Below, one piece after another: positions 53,711-63,965 of a DNA stretch of 64,000 bases (position 1 is the first letter of the stretch; each line of letters opens with the position of its first letter). The notes below the pieces were generated by a model. It worked only from the letters and a program-made list of their open reading frames with translations. It was not told where the DNA came from and searched no databases. Both the position numbers and the translations under genes were made by a program. The DNA comes from Marivivens niveibacter (GTDB lineage: Bacteria; Pseudomonadota; Alphaproteobacteria; Rhodobacterales; Rhodobacteraceae): the NCBI RefSeq assembly GCF_002150005.2, contig NZ_MSPP01000001.1, positions 310,001-374,000 of the forward strand. The letters are read 5' to 3'.

Positions 53711-55982
53711 CGCGCACCTTTTGGACGGCTTTCAAAATGCGTTCGGGCGTGGCGGGGGCGTTCAGGTCGGGATAGGCGGCACCGCATGCTGCCACAGCAT
53801 CCGACAACGCCAGCAGGGCAGAGATACCCAGCATAAAGGGCGGTTCGCCCACGGCCTTGGATCGATAGATCGTCGCCTCGGGGTTTTCGGTGTTCATCAG
53901 ATCGACGTTGAACACCTGCGGGCGATCCGAACAGGCGGGGATTTTATAGGTGCTGGGCGCGTGGGTTTTCAAAACGCCTGCGTCATTCCATACCAGTTCT
54001 TCGGTCGTGAGCCACCCTGCGCCTTGAACATAACCGCCTTCGACTTGGCCTTTGTCGATGGCGGGGTTCAGGGACGCGCCAGCATCATGCAGGACATCCG
54101 CCCGAAGGATACGGTTTTCGCCTGTCAGCGTGTCGATCACCACCTCGGTTACGGCGCAGCCATGAGCGAAATAGAAAAACGGGCGGCCTGTGCCGGCGTC
54201 GCGGTCCCATGACAGGTCGGGCGTTTTGTAAAAACCCGTGGCCGATAGGCTGACGCGATTGGCATAACAGCGCTGGGCGGCGTCTTCGAAACTGATGTCT
54301 TCATCTGCCCATTTCACGCGGCCATTTTCAAACGTGACAGGTGCGCCGCCGTCCAAATGTTCGGCCATACGGGCGCGGATTTTGTTGCAGGCGTCCAGCA
54401 CAGCCATGCCGTTCAAATCGGAGCCCGACGATGCAGCAGTGGCCGAGGTATTGGGCACCTTGGCCGTATCAGTCGCGGTGATTTTCACGCGGTCGGTGGT
54501 GACGCCAAAACGGTGGGCGGCGACTTGGGCGACCTTTTGAAACAGGCCTTGACCCATTTCCGTGCCGCCGTGGTTCAGCATAATCGACCCGTCGGCGTAT
54601 AGGTGGACCAGTGCGCCTGCTTGGTTCAGGTGGGTCAGCGTGAACGAGATGCCGAATTTCACAGGGCTAAACGCGATCCCGCGTTTCAGGATCGGAGATG
54701 TGGCGTTCCAGTCTGCAATCGCCGCGCGTCTGGCCGCATAGTCGGACGTTTCCATCAACTGATCCGTCATCTGGTTCAGGATGAAATCTTTGACCTCCAT
54801 ATTATAAGGGGTCGTGTTGGGCTGCGCGGGGGTGGTGCCCATTTCGGCGTAGTAATTTGCGCGGCGTACCTCGACAGGATCGCGGCCCAGATGGTGAGCG
54901 ATGTGGTCGATCACGCGTTCGATGCCCACAACGCCCTGAGGCCCGCCGAACCCGCGATAGGCCGTGGCCGATTGCATGTTGGTTTTCAAACGGTGCGAGG
55001 TGATTTTCGCATTCGGCAACAGATAGGCGTTATCGGCGTGCATCATCGCGCGATCCGCCACCGCAGCGGTCAGATCCTGTGCCCAGCCACCGCGCGTGTA
55101 CTGATCGAATATGATCCCTTGAATACGGCCCTGATCGTCAAACCCGACCTCATAATCGATCCGGAAATCATGGCGTTTTCCCGTGATGGTCATGTCGTCA
55201 TCACGGTCATATCGCATTTTGCACGGGCGGCCCGTTTGTGCGGCTGCCACGGCGCAGGCGACGGCCAGGGCGTTGCCTTGGCTTTCTTTGCCGCCAAAAC
55301 CGCCACCCATCCGGCGGCATTCGACGCGGACACCGTGCATCGGCAGGCCCAAAGCTTCGGCCACTTTGTGTTGAATTTCGGTGGGGTGCTGGGTCGAACT
55401 ATGGACCAGCATATCACCGTTTTCTTGGGGCAGAGCGGCGGCGGCTTGGCCTTCGAGGTAGAAATGTTCCTGACCGCCCATTGCAATACGGCCCGATAGT
55501 TTATGGCGGGCGGATTTGATGGCGGGTTTGGCTTTGCCTTTTTCCCACGTGCGCGGGCCGCCTTCGAAATAGGATTTCGCGGCGATGGCGTCATCATAGG
55601 ACAGGATGGGCGTACGTTCCGCGATGTCGAATTTTGCCAGCCGCGCGGCCTTGCGCGCGTTCAGGTGGCTATCGGCGACGACCAAAAACACGGGCTGACC
55701 GATGTAATGCACGGTACCCGTGGCGAGCAGCGGTTCGTCATGGATTGATGGGCTGACATCATTTGCGTGGGGCAGATCTTCGGCGGTTAGAACTGCAACG
55801 ACGCCAGAGGCGGCGCGGACCGCCGTTAGGTCCAGCGATTTGATCACGCCATGTGCAACTGGCGATTGGCCGAAACATAGGTGCAGCGTTGTGGGCGGCA
55901 TGGGGATGTCATCGACATAACGCGCGGCGCCCGACACATGCATGGACCCGCTGTCATGCGGCAAAGGTTTGGTGACGGTCAT
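53700..55982 (-). CDS. xdhB: Xanthine dehydrogenase, molybdopterin-binding subunit
   Basis: 760 aa. It carries the Mo site that hydroxylates hypoxanthine and xanthine to urate. GGGFGGKESQGN, AYRGFGGPQG and the C-terminal VGEPPFMLGISALLALSDA with the catalytic Glu are the motifs expected. It starts 4 bases inside the end of xdhA. No signal peptide, so cytoplasmic. Confidence 0.95.
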   Translation of the reverse strand: MTVTKPLPHDSGSMHVSGAARYVDDIPMPPTTLHLCFGQSPVAHGVIKSLDLTAVRAASGVVAVLTAEDLPHANDVSPSIHDEPLLATGTVHYIGQPVFLVVADSHLNARKAARLAKFDIAERTPILSYDDAIAAKSYFEGGPRTWEKGKAKPAIKSARHKLSGRIAMGGQEHFYLEGQAAAALPQENGDMLVHSSTQHPTEIQHKVAEALGLPMHGVRVECRRMGGGFGGKESQGNALAVACAVAAAQTGRPCKMRYDRDDDMTITGKRHDFRIDYEVGFDDQGRIQGIIFDQYTRGGWAQDLTAAVADRAMMHADNAYLLPNAKITSHRLKTNMQSATAYRGFGGPQGVVGIERVIDHIAHHLGRDPVEVRRANYYAEMGTTPAQPNTTPYNMEVKDFILNQMTDQLMETSDYAARRAAIADWNATSPILKRGIAFSPVKFGISFTLTHLNQAGALVHLYADGSIMLNHGGTEMGQGLFQKVAQVAAHRFGVTTDRVKITATDTAKVPNTSATAASSGSDLNGMAVLDACNKIRARMAEHLDGGAPVTFENGRVKWADEDISFEDAAQRCYANRVSLSATGFYKTPDLSWDRDAGTGRPFFYFAHGCAVTEVVIDTLTGENRILRADVLHDAGASLNPAIDKGQVEGGYVQGAGWLTTEELVWNDAGVLKTHAPSTYKIPACSDRPQVFNVDLMNTENPEATIYRSKAVGEPPFMLGISALLALSDAVAACGAAYPDLNAPATPERILKAVQKVRDGD

Positions 55983-57322
55983 ACGCGTAGCTCCAACAAA
56001 TTGGTGGGCACGCCTTGGGTCTGGGCGTAATAGCGGCGCAGCATGTTCGCGGCGGTGTCCAGTCGGTACTGGGCAGAGGCGCGCATGTCGGACAGCGGTG
56101 TGAAATCATCGGCGAATTTGGCGCAAGCGGCATCAATCGTGGCCTGATCCCACGGCTGACCAATCAGCGATTTCATGACGGTTTTCGCCAGTTTCGGCGT
56201 GCCTGCCATGCCGCCAAATGCAATACGCGCAGCGGTCACGGTGCCATCCGTTACGGTGATGTTAAAACACCCACAAACGGCCGAGATATCCTGATCAAAC
56301 CGTTTCGACAGTTTATAGCACTGCAAATCGGGCGCGGATTTTGGGATCGTGATGCCTGTCACGAATTCTCCGGGGCGGCGGTCTTGTTTGCCGTAGTCGA
56401 TAAAGAATTCCTCGATCGGCAATTCGCGGCGCACGTTACCGCGGCGTAGATGCAGCGTCGCACCCAGCGCGATCAGCGCAGGAGGGTTATCCCCGATGGG
56501 CGATCCATTCGCCACATTGCCGCCGATTGTGGCGGCGTTGCGCACCTGCACGGATGCATAACGGCGGATCAGTTCGCCGTAGCTGGGCAGGTGTTCGTCG
56601 ATCACGGGGTGCAGGTCTGACATTGTGACGCCTGCGCCGATATGGATCGCGTCAGCGCCCACAGTTATCTGTTTCAGTTCCGCACATTTGTTCAGGAACA
56701 CAGGCGTTTTCAGGTCGCGCAGTTGTTTGGTCACCCACAGACCCACATCGGTTGCGCCTGCGATGATGGTCGCATTTGGGTTCTCCATCAGGATCTGCGC
56801 CAGTTCATCGACGGTTGTCGGGGCAGGGGCCGCGTTTGTGGCCCATTCGCGGTCGGTGTCCAGCCAGTCGGGTTTGGGCGCGCCTGTCGTTGCCTCTGCC
56901 GCGCGGATGATCGGGGCATAGCCGGTGCAGCGGCACAGGTTGCCCGCCAAAACGTTGTCATGATCGGTGCGGCCATTGGCGTGACCAGCGACCATCGATG
57001 CGACGATGCCGGGGGTACAGAACCCGCATTGCGATCCGTGGTGTTCGACCATCGCGGTTTGCGCGGGGTGATTGCCGCCGAAACCTTCGACGGTGCGGAT
57101 GGCCATGCCGTCGATCTGGGGCATGAATAGGATACAGGCGTTCAGCGCACGAACGCCGCTGGTGTCCAGCACCACGACGGTACAGGCGCCGCAGTCGCCT
57201 TCGTTGCAGCCTTCTTTGGTGCCCGTCAGGTGTTTTTCTTGTCGTAGCCAATCCATCAAAGTCAGCGTTGGCGGCGCTGACATTGTGACAGTCTCTCCGT
57301 TCAGAAGAAACGTAATGTTCAT
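55979..57322 (-). CDS. xdhA: Xanthine dehydrogenase, Fe-S and FAD subunit
   Basis: 447 aa. The N-terminal [2Fe-2S] domain has Cys39, Cys44 and Cys47 (GCNEGDCGACTVVV), the second cluster is in CGFCTPGIVAS and CRCTGY, and the FAD domain follows (about 170-340, including TIIAGATDVGLWV and TIGGNVANGSPIGD). The ATG at 57322 gives the usual start MNITFLLNGE; no clear ribosome binding site is seen. A longer frame to 57583 crosses into dnaE and is rejected. It is slightly shorter than typical XdhA. Confidence 0.94.
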   Translation of the reverse strand: MNITFLLNGETVTMSAPPTLTLMDWLRQEKHLTGTKEGCNEGDCGACTVVVLDTSGVRALNACILFMPQIDGMAIRTVEGFGGNHPAQTAMVEHHGSQCGFCTPGIVASMVAGHANGRTDHDNVLAGNLCRCTGYAPIIRAAEATTGAPKPDWLDTDREWATNAAPAPTTVDELAQILMENPNATIIAGATDVGLWVTKQLRDLKTPVFLNKCAELKQITVGADAIHIGAGVTMSDLHPVIDEHLPSYGELIRRYASVQVRNAATIGGNVANGSPIGDNPPALIALGATLHLRRGNVRRELPIEEFFIDYGKQDRRPGEFVTGITIPKSAPDLQCYKLSKRFDQDISAVCGCFNITVTDGTVTAARIAFGGMAGTPKLAKTVMKSLIGQPWDQATIDAACAKFADDFTPLSDMRASAQYRLDTAANMLRRYYAQTQGVPTNLLELRV

Positions 57323-57567
57323 CGGTGAAACCCGCCGCCTTACCAAAAATCCGTCTTGGGCGTGTCCTGTCGTCGATGCGGCGTAGACGGCGGACCCCCA
57401 ATTTGTCCCGTTGATCAAATCCCGACTGACCGCCCAAAGCAAGACCTGAACCCAAATTTCCCGCACGTTAACGCGCCATTTGCCGAAAAAATATGCATCA
57501 CGACAAAGTTGGGGATGAATGTTCGGTCCCTGTTCCCCTAGGCGGCGGGATTGGATAGCTTTGGCGC
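57323..57567. other. Divergent intergenic region xdhA / dnaE
   Basis: 245 bases with a TTGATCAA palindrome at 57411-57418 and a GC-rich xdhA leader. Both promoters must lie here. No purine-type or other riboswitch fold was convincing by eye. Confidence 0.35.
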
Positions 57568-60500
57568 ATGACCGACTCTGCACGTTTTATCCATCTGCGC
57601 ACCCACACCGAATATTCCCTGCTAGAGGGGGCAGTGAAGGTGAAAAAGCTGGCCGGTATGGTCGAACAGCTAAACATGCCTGCTGTGGCTGTGACCGATA
57701 CGAACAATATGTTCTGTGCGCTGGAATTTTCCGAATACATGTCGGGGGCGGGCATTCAGCCGATTATCGGCTGTCAGGTGGATATGTGTTTTATCGAACC
57801 CGAACCCGGTAAACGCCCCGAAGACCCCGCGCCAATCGTTCTGCTGGCGCAGAATGAACGCGGGTACGAAAACCTGATGAAGCTGAACAGCGTCCTCTAT
57901 GTGGATGCGGGTGGGCGGTTGCCTCAGGTCGAATTGGACGATTTGCGCCGCCATAACGAAGGCCTGATTTGTCTGTCAGGCGGCCCTGACGGCCCCGTTG
58001 GTCGTCTTCTGCGCATGGGTCAACGCGGCAAAGCCGAAGAATTGATGCAGGCATTCAAGTCGATCTTTGCCGATCGTTTGTATGTCGAACTTCAGCGTCA
58101 CCCAGGCGAAGACGGCGCACCAGAGGCGGAACACCTGTCTGAACGCGGGTTCGTTGAAATGGCTTACGGCATGGATATTCCGTTGGTCGCGACCAACGAT
58201 GTCTATTTCTATAAACCCGATATTTACGAGGCCCACGACGCGCTGATCTGTATCGCCGAAGGTGCCTATGTCGACCAAAACGAACCGCGCCGCCGTCTGA
58301 CGCCTCAGCACTATTTCAAATCGGCCGAGGAAATGATCACGCTGTTCGCGGATTTGCCCGAGGCGATCGAAAACACCGTCGAAATCGCCAAACGCTGTGC
58401 GTTCAAGGCGTATAAACGCGCGCCGATCCTGCCCAAATTTGCCGATGACGAAGTCGCAGAGCTGCGCCGTCAGGCGAATGACGGTCTGCAAAAACGTCTG
58501 GCCGTGATCCCCCATGCAGTCACGCCCGAGGAATATCAGGAACGTCTGGATTTCGAATTAGACATCATCGAAGGCATGGGGTTCCCCGGTTACTTTCTGA
58601 TCGTTGCGGACTTTATCCAGTGGGGCAAAGATAACGGTATCCCCGTTGGGCCGGGCCGTGGTTCGGGTGCGGGTAGTCTGGTGGCTTATGCGCTGACGAT
58701 TACCGACCTTGATCCCCTGCGTTATTCGCTGCTGTTCGAACGTTTCCTAAACCCTGAACGTGTGTCGATGCCTGACTTCGACATCGACTTTTGCATGGAT
58801 CGCCGCGAAGAGGTGATTCAATACGTGCAGGAAAAATACGGTCGTGACCGTGTGGCGCAGATCATCACGTTCGGTGCGCTGTTGTCCAAGGCAGCAGTGC
58901 GCGACGTTGGCCGCGTGTTGCAATTGCCGTTCGGGCAGGTGGACCGCCTGTCGAAAATGATCCCCGTCGAAGGCGTCAAACCCGTTTCTATCGAACAGGC
59001 CCTGATCCAAGAGGACCGCCTACGCGAAGAGGCGCGCAATGACGAAACCGTGGATCGCCTGCTGACCTACGGCCAAAAGATCGAAGGCCTGTTGCGGAAC
59101 GCATCGACCCACGCGGCGGGTGTGGTTATCGCCGACCGTCCGACCGACGAATTGGTCCCGCTTTATCAGGATCCCCGTTCGGACATGCCTGCAACCCAGT
59201 TCAACATGAAATGGGTGGAACAGGCGGGTCTAGTTAAATTCGACTTTCTGGGTTTGAAAACGCTGACGGTTATTCAGTCGGCGATGAACCTGATATTCAA
59301 ATCGGGTCGCCCATTGCATGTCGCTGCAGACGGCACGCAACTGTATGAACCTGCGCACGGTGCGGAAAACGAAATCAACGCCATCCCGTTGGATGACGAA
59401 AAGACGTACAAACTCTATTCCGCTGCGAAAACGGTCGCTGTGTTTCAGGTGGAATCGACGGGCATGATGGACGCGCTAAAGCGCATGAAACCAACATGTA
59501 TCGAAGACGTCGTTGCGCTGGTGGCGCTGTATCGTCCGGGTCCGATGGAAAACATCCCCGTTTATTGCGATGTGAAACACGGCCGCAAAGAATTGGAATC
59601 CGTCCACCCGACGATCGACCACATTCTGGCCGAAACCCAAGGCATCATCGTTTATCAGGAACAGGTGATGCAGATCGCGCAGGTCATGGCGGGCTACAGC
59701 CTTGGTGGCGCTGACCTTTTGCGTCGTGCGATGGGTAAAAAGATCAAAGAGGCGATGGACGCCGAACGCCCCAAATTCGAAGAGGGCGCCGCCAAGAATG
59801 GCGTGGACAAGAAAAAAGCGTCCGAAGTGTTCGACCTCTTGGAAAAATTCGCGAACTACGGTTTCAACAAATCGCACGCGGCGGCCTATGCGGTGGTGTC
59901 GTATCAGACCGCGTGGCTCAAGGCGAACCACCCAGTGGAATTCATGGCGGGCGTCATGAACTGCGATATCCACTTGACCGAAAAACTGACCGTCTATTTC
60001 CAAGAGGTCAAAAAGGGTCTGGGCATCGAATATATCCCGCCCTGTGTGAACCGTTCGCTGGCAACATTCGATGTGGTCGATCAGAAACTGGTCTATGCGC
60101 TGGGCGCGTTGAAAAACGTGGGCGCGGATGCGATGAATTTGGTGGTCGAAGGGCGCGGTGATAAACCATTTGCGACTTTGTTCGATTTCGCACGCCGCGT
60201 GGATTTGAAACGAGTGGGTAAACGTCCGCTGGAAATGCTGGCCCGTGCGGGTGCGTTTGACCAGCTGGATAGCAACCGCAAACGCGTGTTCGAAAGCCTT
60301 GAATCCTTGGTCGGGTATTCTGCGGCGATCCACGAACAGAAAAATTCCAATCAGGTGTCGCTGTTTGGCGAAGCGGGCGATGATTTGCCCGAACCGCGTT
60401 TGGTCAACACCCCTGATTGGCTGCCCGCGCAGCGCCTGACCGAAGAATACAAAGCGATCGGTTTCTATCTGTCTGGTCACCCGCTGGACGATTACATGAC

Positions 60501-61071
60501 TGCGCTGAAACGCCAGAAAATCCTAACGCTGGACGAAGTCACCGCCAAAGCCGCCAATAGTCCCGGCGTGATGCGTATGGCGGGCCATGTTGCGGGGCGT
60601 CAGGAACGTAAATCGGCACGCGGGAACCGTTTCGCCTTTGCTCAATTGTCGGACCCAACGGGCGCTTACGAGGTGACGATTTTTTCGGACACGCTAGAGG
60701 CTTGCCGCGATCATCTGGAAACGGGCAACCGCGTTGTTTTGAATGTCGAGGCAACGATGGAATCCGATCAGCTTAAATTGTTGGCGCGGTCCATTTCGCC
60801 GATTGATACTGTCGTCGCTGATGTGAACGAGGCCGCGCTGCAGGTCTATATCAACGAACCGCAAGCGATCACCTATATCTCGGCCGTGCTAGAGGACGCC
60901 CGCAAACAAAAACTGCGCGGCGCACGGGGGCCTGTCACACTGACGATTTTGAACGACGGTGACGAGTTGAGCGAAATTGACGTGGAACTGAACGAAGATT
61001 TCCCGATCAACCCCGAAATCAAAGGGGCGCTGCGGTCTTTGGATGGCGTGATGGACGTGGTCGAAGCATAG
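57568..61071 (+). CDS. dnaE: DNA polymerase III alpha subunit
   Basis: 1167 aa replicative polymerase. The N-terminal PHP domain starts RTHTEYSLLEGAVKV; the catalytic acids lie in PDFDIDF (Asp403, Asp405) with the third acid further on; helix-hairpin-helix and OB-fold regions follow (about 830-1050). Length matches the family. The gene is divergent from xdhA across a 245-base gap in which I recognised no known regulatory RNA. Confidence 0.97.
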   Translation: MTDSARFIHLRTHTEYSLLEGAVKVKKLAGMVEQLNMPAVAVTDTNNMFCALEFSEYMSGAGIQPIIGCQVDMCFIEPEPGKRPEDPAPIVLLAQNERGYENLMKLNSVLYVDAGGRLPQVELDDLRRHNEGLICLSGGPDGPVGRLLRMGQRGKAEELMQAFKSIFADRLYVELQRHPGEDGAPEAEHLSERGFVEMAYGMDIPLVATNDVYFYKPDIYEAHDALICIAEGAYVDQNEPRRRLTPQHYFKSAEEMITLFADLPEAIENTVEIAKRCAFKAYKRAPILPKFADDEVAELRRQANDGLQKRLAVIPHAVTPEEYQERLDFELDIIEGMGFPGYFLIVADFIQWGKDNGIPVGPGRGSGAGSLVAYALTITDLDPLRYSLLFERFLNPERVSMPDFDIDFCMDRREEVIQYVQEKYGRDRVAQIITFGALLSKAAVRDVGRVLQLPFGQVDRLSKMIPVEGVKPVSIEQALIQEDRLREEARNDETVDRLLTYGQKIEGLLRNASTHAAGVVIADRPTDELVPLYQDPRSDMPATQFNMKWVEQAGLVKFDFLGLKTLTVIQSAMNLIFKSGRPLHVAADGTQLYEPAHGAENEINAIPLDDEKTYKLYSAAKTVAVFQVESTGMMDALKRMKPTCIEDVVALVALYRPGPMENIPVYCDVKHGRKELESVHPTIDHILAETQGIIVYQEQVMQIAQVMAGYSLGGADLLRRAMGKKIKEAMDAERPKFEEGAAKNGVDKKKASEVFDLLEKFANYGFNKSHAAAYAVVSYQTAWLKANHPVEFMAGVMNCDIHLTEKLTVYFQEVKKGLGIEYIPPCVNRSLATFDVVDQKLVYALGALKNVGADAMNLVVEGRGDKPFATLFDFARRVDLKRVGKRPLEMLARAGAFDQLDSNRKRVFESLESLVGYSAAIHEQKNSNQVSLFGEAGDDLPEPRLVNTPDWLPAQRLTEEYKAIGFYLSGHPLDDYMTALKRQKILTLDEVTAKAANSPGVMRMAGHVAGRQERKSARGNRFAFAQLSDPTGAYEVTIFSDTLEACRDHLETGNRVVLNVEATMESDQLKLLARSISPIDTVVADVNEAALQVYINEPQAITYISAVLEDARKQKLRGARGPVTLTILNDGDELSEIDVELNEDFPINPEIKGALRSLDGVMDVVEA

Positions 61072-61137
61072 GCGCATCGCCGCCAAGTCACTGTCTTTGC
61101 ACTGGACGGATATTGGGCGCGCCGTTATTGCGTGTGT

Positions 61138-61839
61138 ATGAAAATGCTTCGTTTATCAGCACGTTTTGGCGTCCTCCTAGGCGCGTTCGCTTTGTCGGGT
61201 TGTCTGTCATTGAAACCCGTACCGACCGTTGATGACGTTGATCTACCTGATGTCCAATCCGAGGCGGCGCTGATCGAAACCGACGCGCCTGATACGGGTG
61301 CCATTCGTCGTGGGTTGTCGTCGATGTTCCGCGGCAATCGCGCACAAACGGTGGATCGCAATGTCGAACTCGTCGATCAAGGCGTGTTTCTGGAATACGG
61401 TGATGTCGCTGCGGTGTGCGGTCTATCGAACCGCGACCTTGGGCAGAAAGTCGAAACAAAGTCTGGATACACCCTATACGATGCTGGGGGTGATCCTGCA
61501 TCGCCGCGTACCCATTATCTAACGGGATTTGCGGATGGCTGTGCACGTCAGTTCACGGCGGCTATGGTGATTTTTGCCGACGTCGGCACCCATGAATTTG
61601 TCCGTTATCAAAGCGCGACTGCAAATGACGACTATACCGAAACGGACAAAGCCTATGAGGTCATCAAGGCACGATTTTGCCGTGCAGGACATGGGGATCC
61701 GTGCGGGGCGAAATTAGACGCTTTGGCAGGTCGCACCACGTTTTTGACGCTCTACGAACGGTTCGGCACAAACCCGCATTGGATCAACATTTTGCTGTCT
61801 GATGGTGTTGTGTCTGCCGTGGATGCGCACGATCACTGA
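61138..61839 (+). CDS. Hypothetical lipoprotein
   Basis: 233 aa. MKMLRLSARFGVLLGAFALSGC ends in a lipobox. The mature region has four conserved-looking cysteines (VCGLS, GCARQF, FCRAGHGDPCGA), which could form disulfides in the periplasm. No family recognised. The ATG at 61138 is preferred over a GTG two codons upstream. Confidence 0.75.
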   Translation: MKMLRLSARFGVLLGAFALSGCLSLKPVPTVDDVDLPDVQSEAALIETDAPDTGAIRRGLSSMFRGNRAQTVDRNVELVDQGVFLEYGDVAAVCGLSNRDLGQKVETKSGYTLYDAGGDPASPRTHYLTGFADGCARQFTAAMVIFADVGTHEFVRYQSATANDDYTETDKAYEVIKARFCRAGHGDPCGAKLDALAGRTTFLTLYERFGTNPHWINILLSDGVVSAVDAHDH

Positions 61840-61927
61840 TATTGCTTTTCTGTCGCAGATGAATGGCTGGCTTTGAACACGCTGCAATGTTACATTTCAT
61901 TATCTTGATGTAATTTTGGGGCTTGAA

Positions 61928-62128
61928 ATGTTTTCGACAAATGTAGGCAGTATCGACCGTATTCTTCGCATTGTTGTTGGGTTGGCGCTGTTGGCTGGCT
62001 TTTTCATGAACGCGGACGCGCAATATCGCTGGCTGTACCTGATCGGTATCGTGCCACTGGCGACGGGTCTGATGAAAACCTGTCCGTTGTATTCGATTTT
62101 CGGTATCAATACCTGCCCGCGCGGTTAA
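61928..62128 (+). CDS. DUF2892 small membrane protein
   Basis: 66 aa. NVGSIDRILRIVVGLALLAGFF and YLIGIVPLATGLMKTCPLYSIFGINTC form two helices of the YgaP-type DUF2892 family. The pair of cysteines at the end is typical. Function unknown; it is often linked to sulfur metabolism elsewhere. GGGG stands upstream as a possible ribosome binding site. Confidence 0.82.
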   Translation: MFSTNVGSIDRILRIVVGLALLAGFFMNADAQYRWLYLIGIVPLATGLMKTCPLYSIFGINTCPRG

Positions 62129-62147
62129 TCCGCAGGGCTCGTTCGTT

Positions 62148-62351
62148 TTACCAATGCGGGGGACGTTGATCCGCCAGCGGAATACCGTCACCCACATCCA
62201 ATTCGCGTTCTGCTTCGCGTTGCATCAACATGGCGACGCGGCGGGTTAGAACGTCGATCTCTTTGCCTTGGGATGCGACGACATCCGACAGTTCCTCGAC
62301 CGTGCGGGTGAGGTGGGCAATTTTTTCTTCTAGGGCGGTTAGATCAGTCAT
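62148..62351 (-). CDS. slyX: SlyX-family protein
   Basis: 67 aa. ALEEKIAHLTRTVEELSDVVASQGKEIDVLTRRVAML forms a coiled coil, and the end DQRPPHW is the usual SlyX tail. Function not established. It stands alone between the DUF2892 gene and hisS. Confidence 0.85.
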   Translation of the reverse strand: MTDLTALEEKIAHLTRTVEELSDVVASQGKEIDVLTRRVAMLMQREAERELDVGDGIPLADQRPPHW

Positions 62352-62468
62352 GAATTCGCGATAGCATGTCCCGTTTCGTCATACCAGCGCGACATAATCA
62401 ACCTATCCGTTGCCCTTGGGGCCTGTCCGCTATAAACGCGGGGGCGAATTCAAATCCCGAGGAACCAG

Positions 62469-63965
62469 ATGGCCAAGGTTAAAAAACAACCCCGCCCAAA
62501 GGCAGTCACGCCCAAAGGCTTTCGTGATTATTTCGGTGCAGAGGTAACAGAGCGTTCGCATATGTTGTCTCAGATCGCCGAAGTGTATCATCGATACGGG
62601 TTTGAGGCGCTGGAAACATCGGCTGTGGAAACGGTCGAAGCTTTGGGTAAATTCCTGCCTGATGTGGATCGCCCGAACGAAGGCGTGTTCGCATGGCAAG
62701 AGGATGAAAAGGACTGGGTCGCCCTGCGTTACGACCTGACCGCGCCGCTGGCGCGTGTCGCGGCGCAGTACCGAAACGACCTGCCGTCGCCTTATCGCCG
62801 GTATGCGATGGGCCCCGTTTGGCGCAACGAAAAACCTGGTCCAGGCCGTTTCCGTCAATTTTATCAATGCGATGCGGATACCGTAGGATCGCCCACCGTT
62901 GCTGCGGATGCGGAAATCTGCGCGATGCTGTCGGACACTTTGGAAACCGTCGGCATCCCGCGCGGCGACTACATTGTGCGCGTCAACAACCGCAAGGTTC
63001 TGAACGGCGTGATGGAGGTCGCGGGCGTGCTGGACCCGAACGATCCAGACGCAATGGAAACCGAACGCGGCATCGTTCTGCGCGCCATTGATAAGTTCGA
63101 CAAATTTGGCGAAGAGGGCGTTCGCCTGCTGATTGGCGCGGGCCGCATGGACGAAAGCGGCGACTTTACCAAAGGCGCGGGTCTGTCGGACGAACAGGCC
63201 GATATCGTTATGGGCTTCATGAATGCCCGCCGCGAATCTGGTGCGGCCACGGCTGCGCGTTTGCGCGAATTGGTCGGCGCTAGCAAAACTGGTCAGGACG
63301 GCGTGAACGAATTGGAAACCATCGCCGAACTGCTGGACGCCCAAGGATACGGCGGCGACCGTATTCTGATTGACCCTTCGGTCGTGCGCGGTTTGGGCTA
63401 TTACACTGGCCCCGTGTTTGAGGCAGAGCTGACCTTTGAAATTCTAGACGAAAAAGGCCGCCCGCGTCAGTTTGGTTCGGTTTCTGGCGGTGGTCGTTAC
63501 GACGATCTGGTGAAACGTTTCACCGGCCAAGAGGTCCCAGCAACGGGCGTATCCATCGGCGTTGACCGTCTGCTGGCCGCCCTACGTGCCAAGGGCCGCA
63601 TGTCATCCGTGGAAACCGGCCCTGTTGTTGTCACCGTGATGGACCGCGACCGTATGGCCGATTATCAGGCAATGGTGGCGGAACTGCGCAACGCTGGCAT
63701 CCGTTCCGAGGTGTATCTGGGTAACCCCAAAAACTTTGGCAACCAGCTGAAATACGCAGACAAACGCAACAGCCCGATCGCGATCATCGAAGGTGGCAGC
63801 GAAAAGGAAAATGGTGTTATCCAGATCAAGGACCTGATCCTTGGCGCTCAGATTGCGCAAAACGCGACGCTGGACGAATGGAAAGAACGCCCCAGCCAGT
63901 ACGAAGTGCCGCGCGGCGATCTGGTCGCGAAAGTGCGTGAAATTCTGGAAAGCCAGAAACAATGA
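62469..63965 (+). CDS. hisS: Histidyl-tRNA synthetase
   Basis: 498 aa class II synthetase. Motif 2 [21 protein letters not shown], the histidine-binding loop [12 protein letters not shown], motif 3 region [14 protein letters not shown] and a C-terminal anticodon domain ([15 protein letters not shown] onward) are present. Its stop overlaps the start of the next gene as ATGA. Confidence 0.96.
   Translation: MAKVKKQPRPKAVTPKGFRDYFGAEVTERSHMLSQIAEVYHRYGFEALETSAVETVEALGKFLPDVDRPNEGVFAWQEDEKDWVALRYDLTAPLARVAAQYRNDLPSPYRRYAMGPVWRNEKPGPGRFRQFYQCDADTVGSPTVAADAEICAMLSDTLETVGIPRGDYIVRVNNRKVLNGVMEVAGVLDPNDPDAMETERGIVLRAIDKFDKFGEEGVRLLIGAGRMDESGDFTKGAGLSDEQADIVMGFMNARRESGAATAARLRELVGASKTGQDGVNELETIAELLDAQGYGGDRILIDPSVVRGLGYYTGPVFEAELTFEILDEKGRPRQFGSVSGGGRYDDLVKRFTGQEVPATGVSIGVDRLLAALRAKGRMSSVETGPVVVTVMDRDRMADYQAMVAELRNAGIRSEVYLGNPKNFGNQLKYADKRNSPIAIIEGGSEKENGVIQIKDLILGAQIAQNATLDEWKERPSQYEVPRGDLVAKVREILESQKQ

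Noticed and set aside
54603-55499. 298-aa open frame antisense to xdhB
   Set aside because: Shadow of a conserved molybdopterin subunit gene.
57323-57567. Purine-responsive riboswitch ahead of xdhA
   Set aside because: The context is tempting, but I could not draw a consistent fold matching a known purine or xanthine-related RNA; a covariance model search would be decisive.
59476-60480. 334-aa open frame antisense to dnaE
   Set aside because: It lies wholly inside a conserved dnaE region; the composition is that of a shadow frame, and no family motif is seen.
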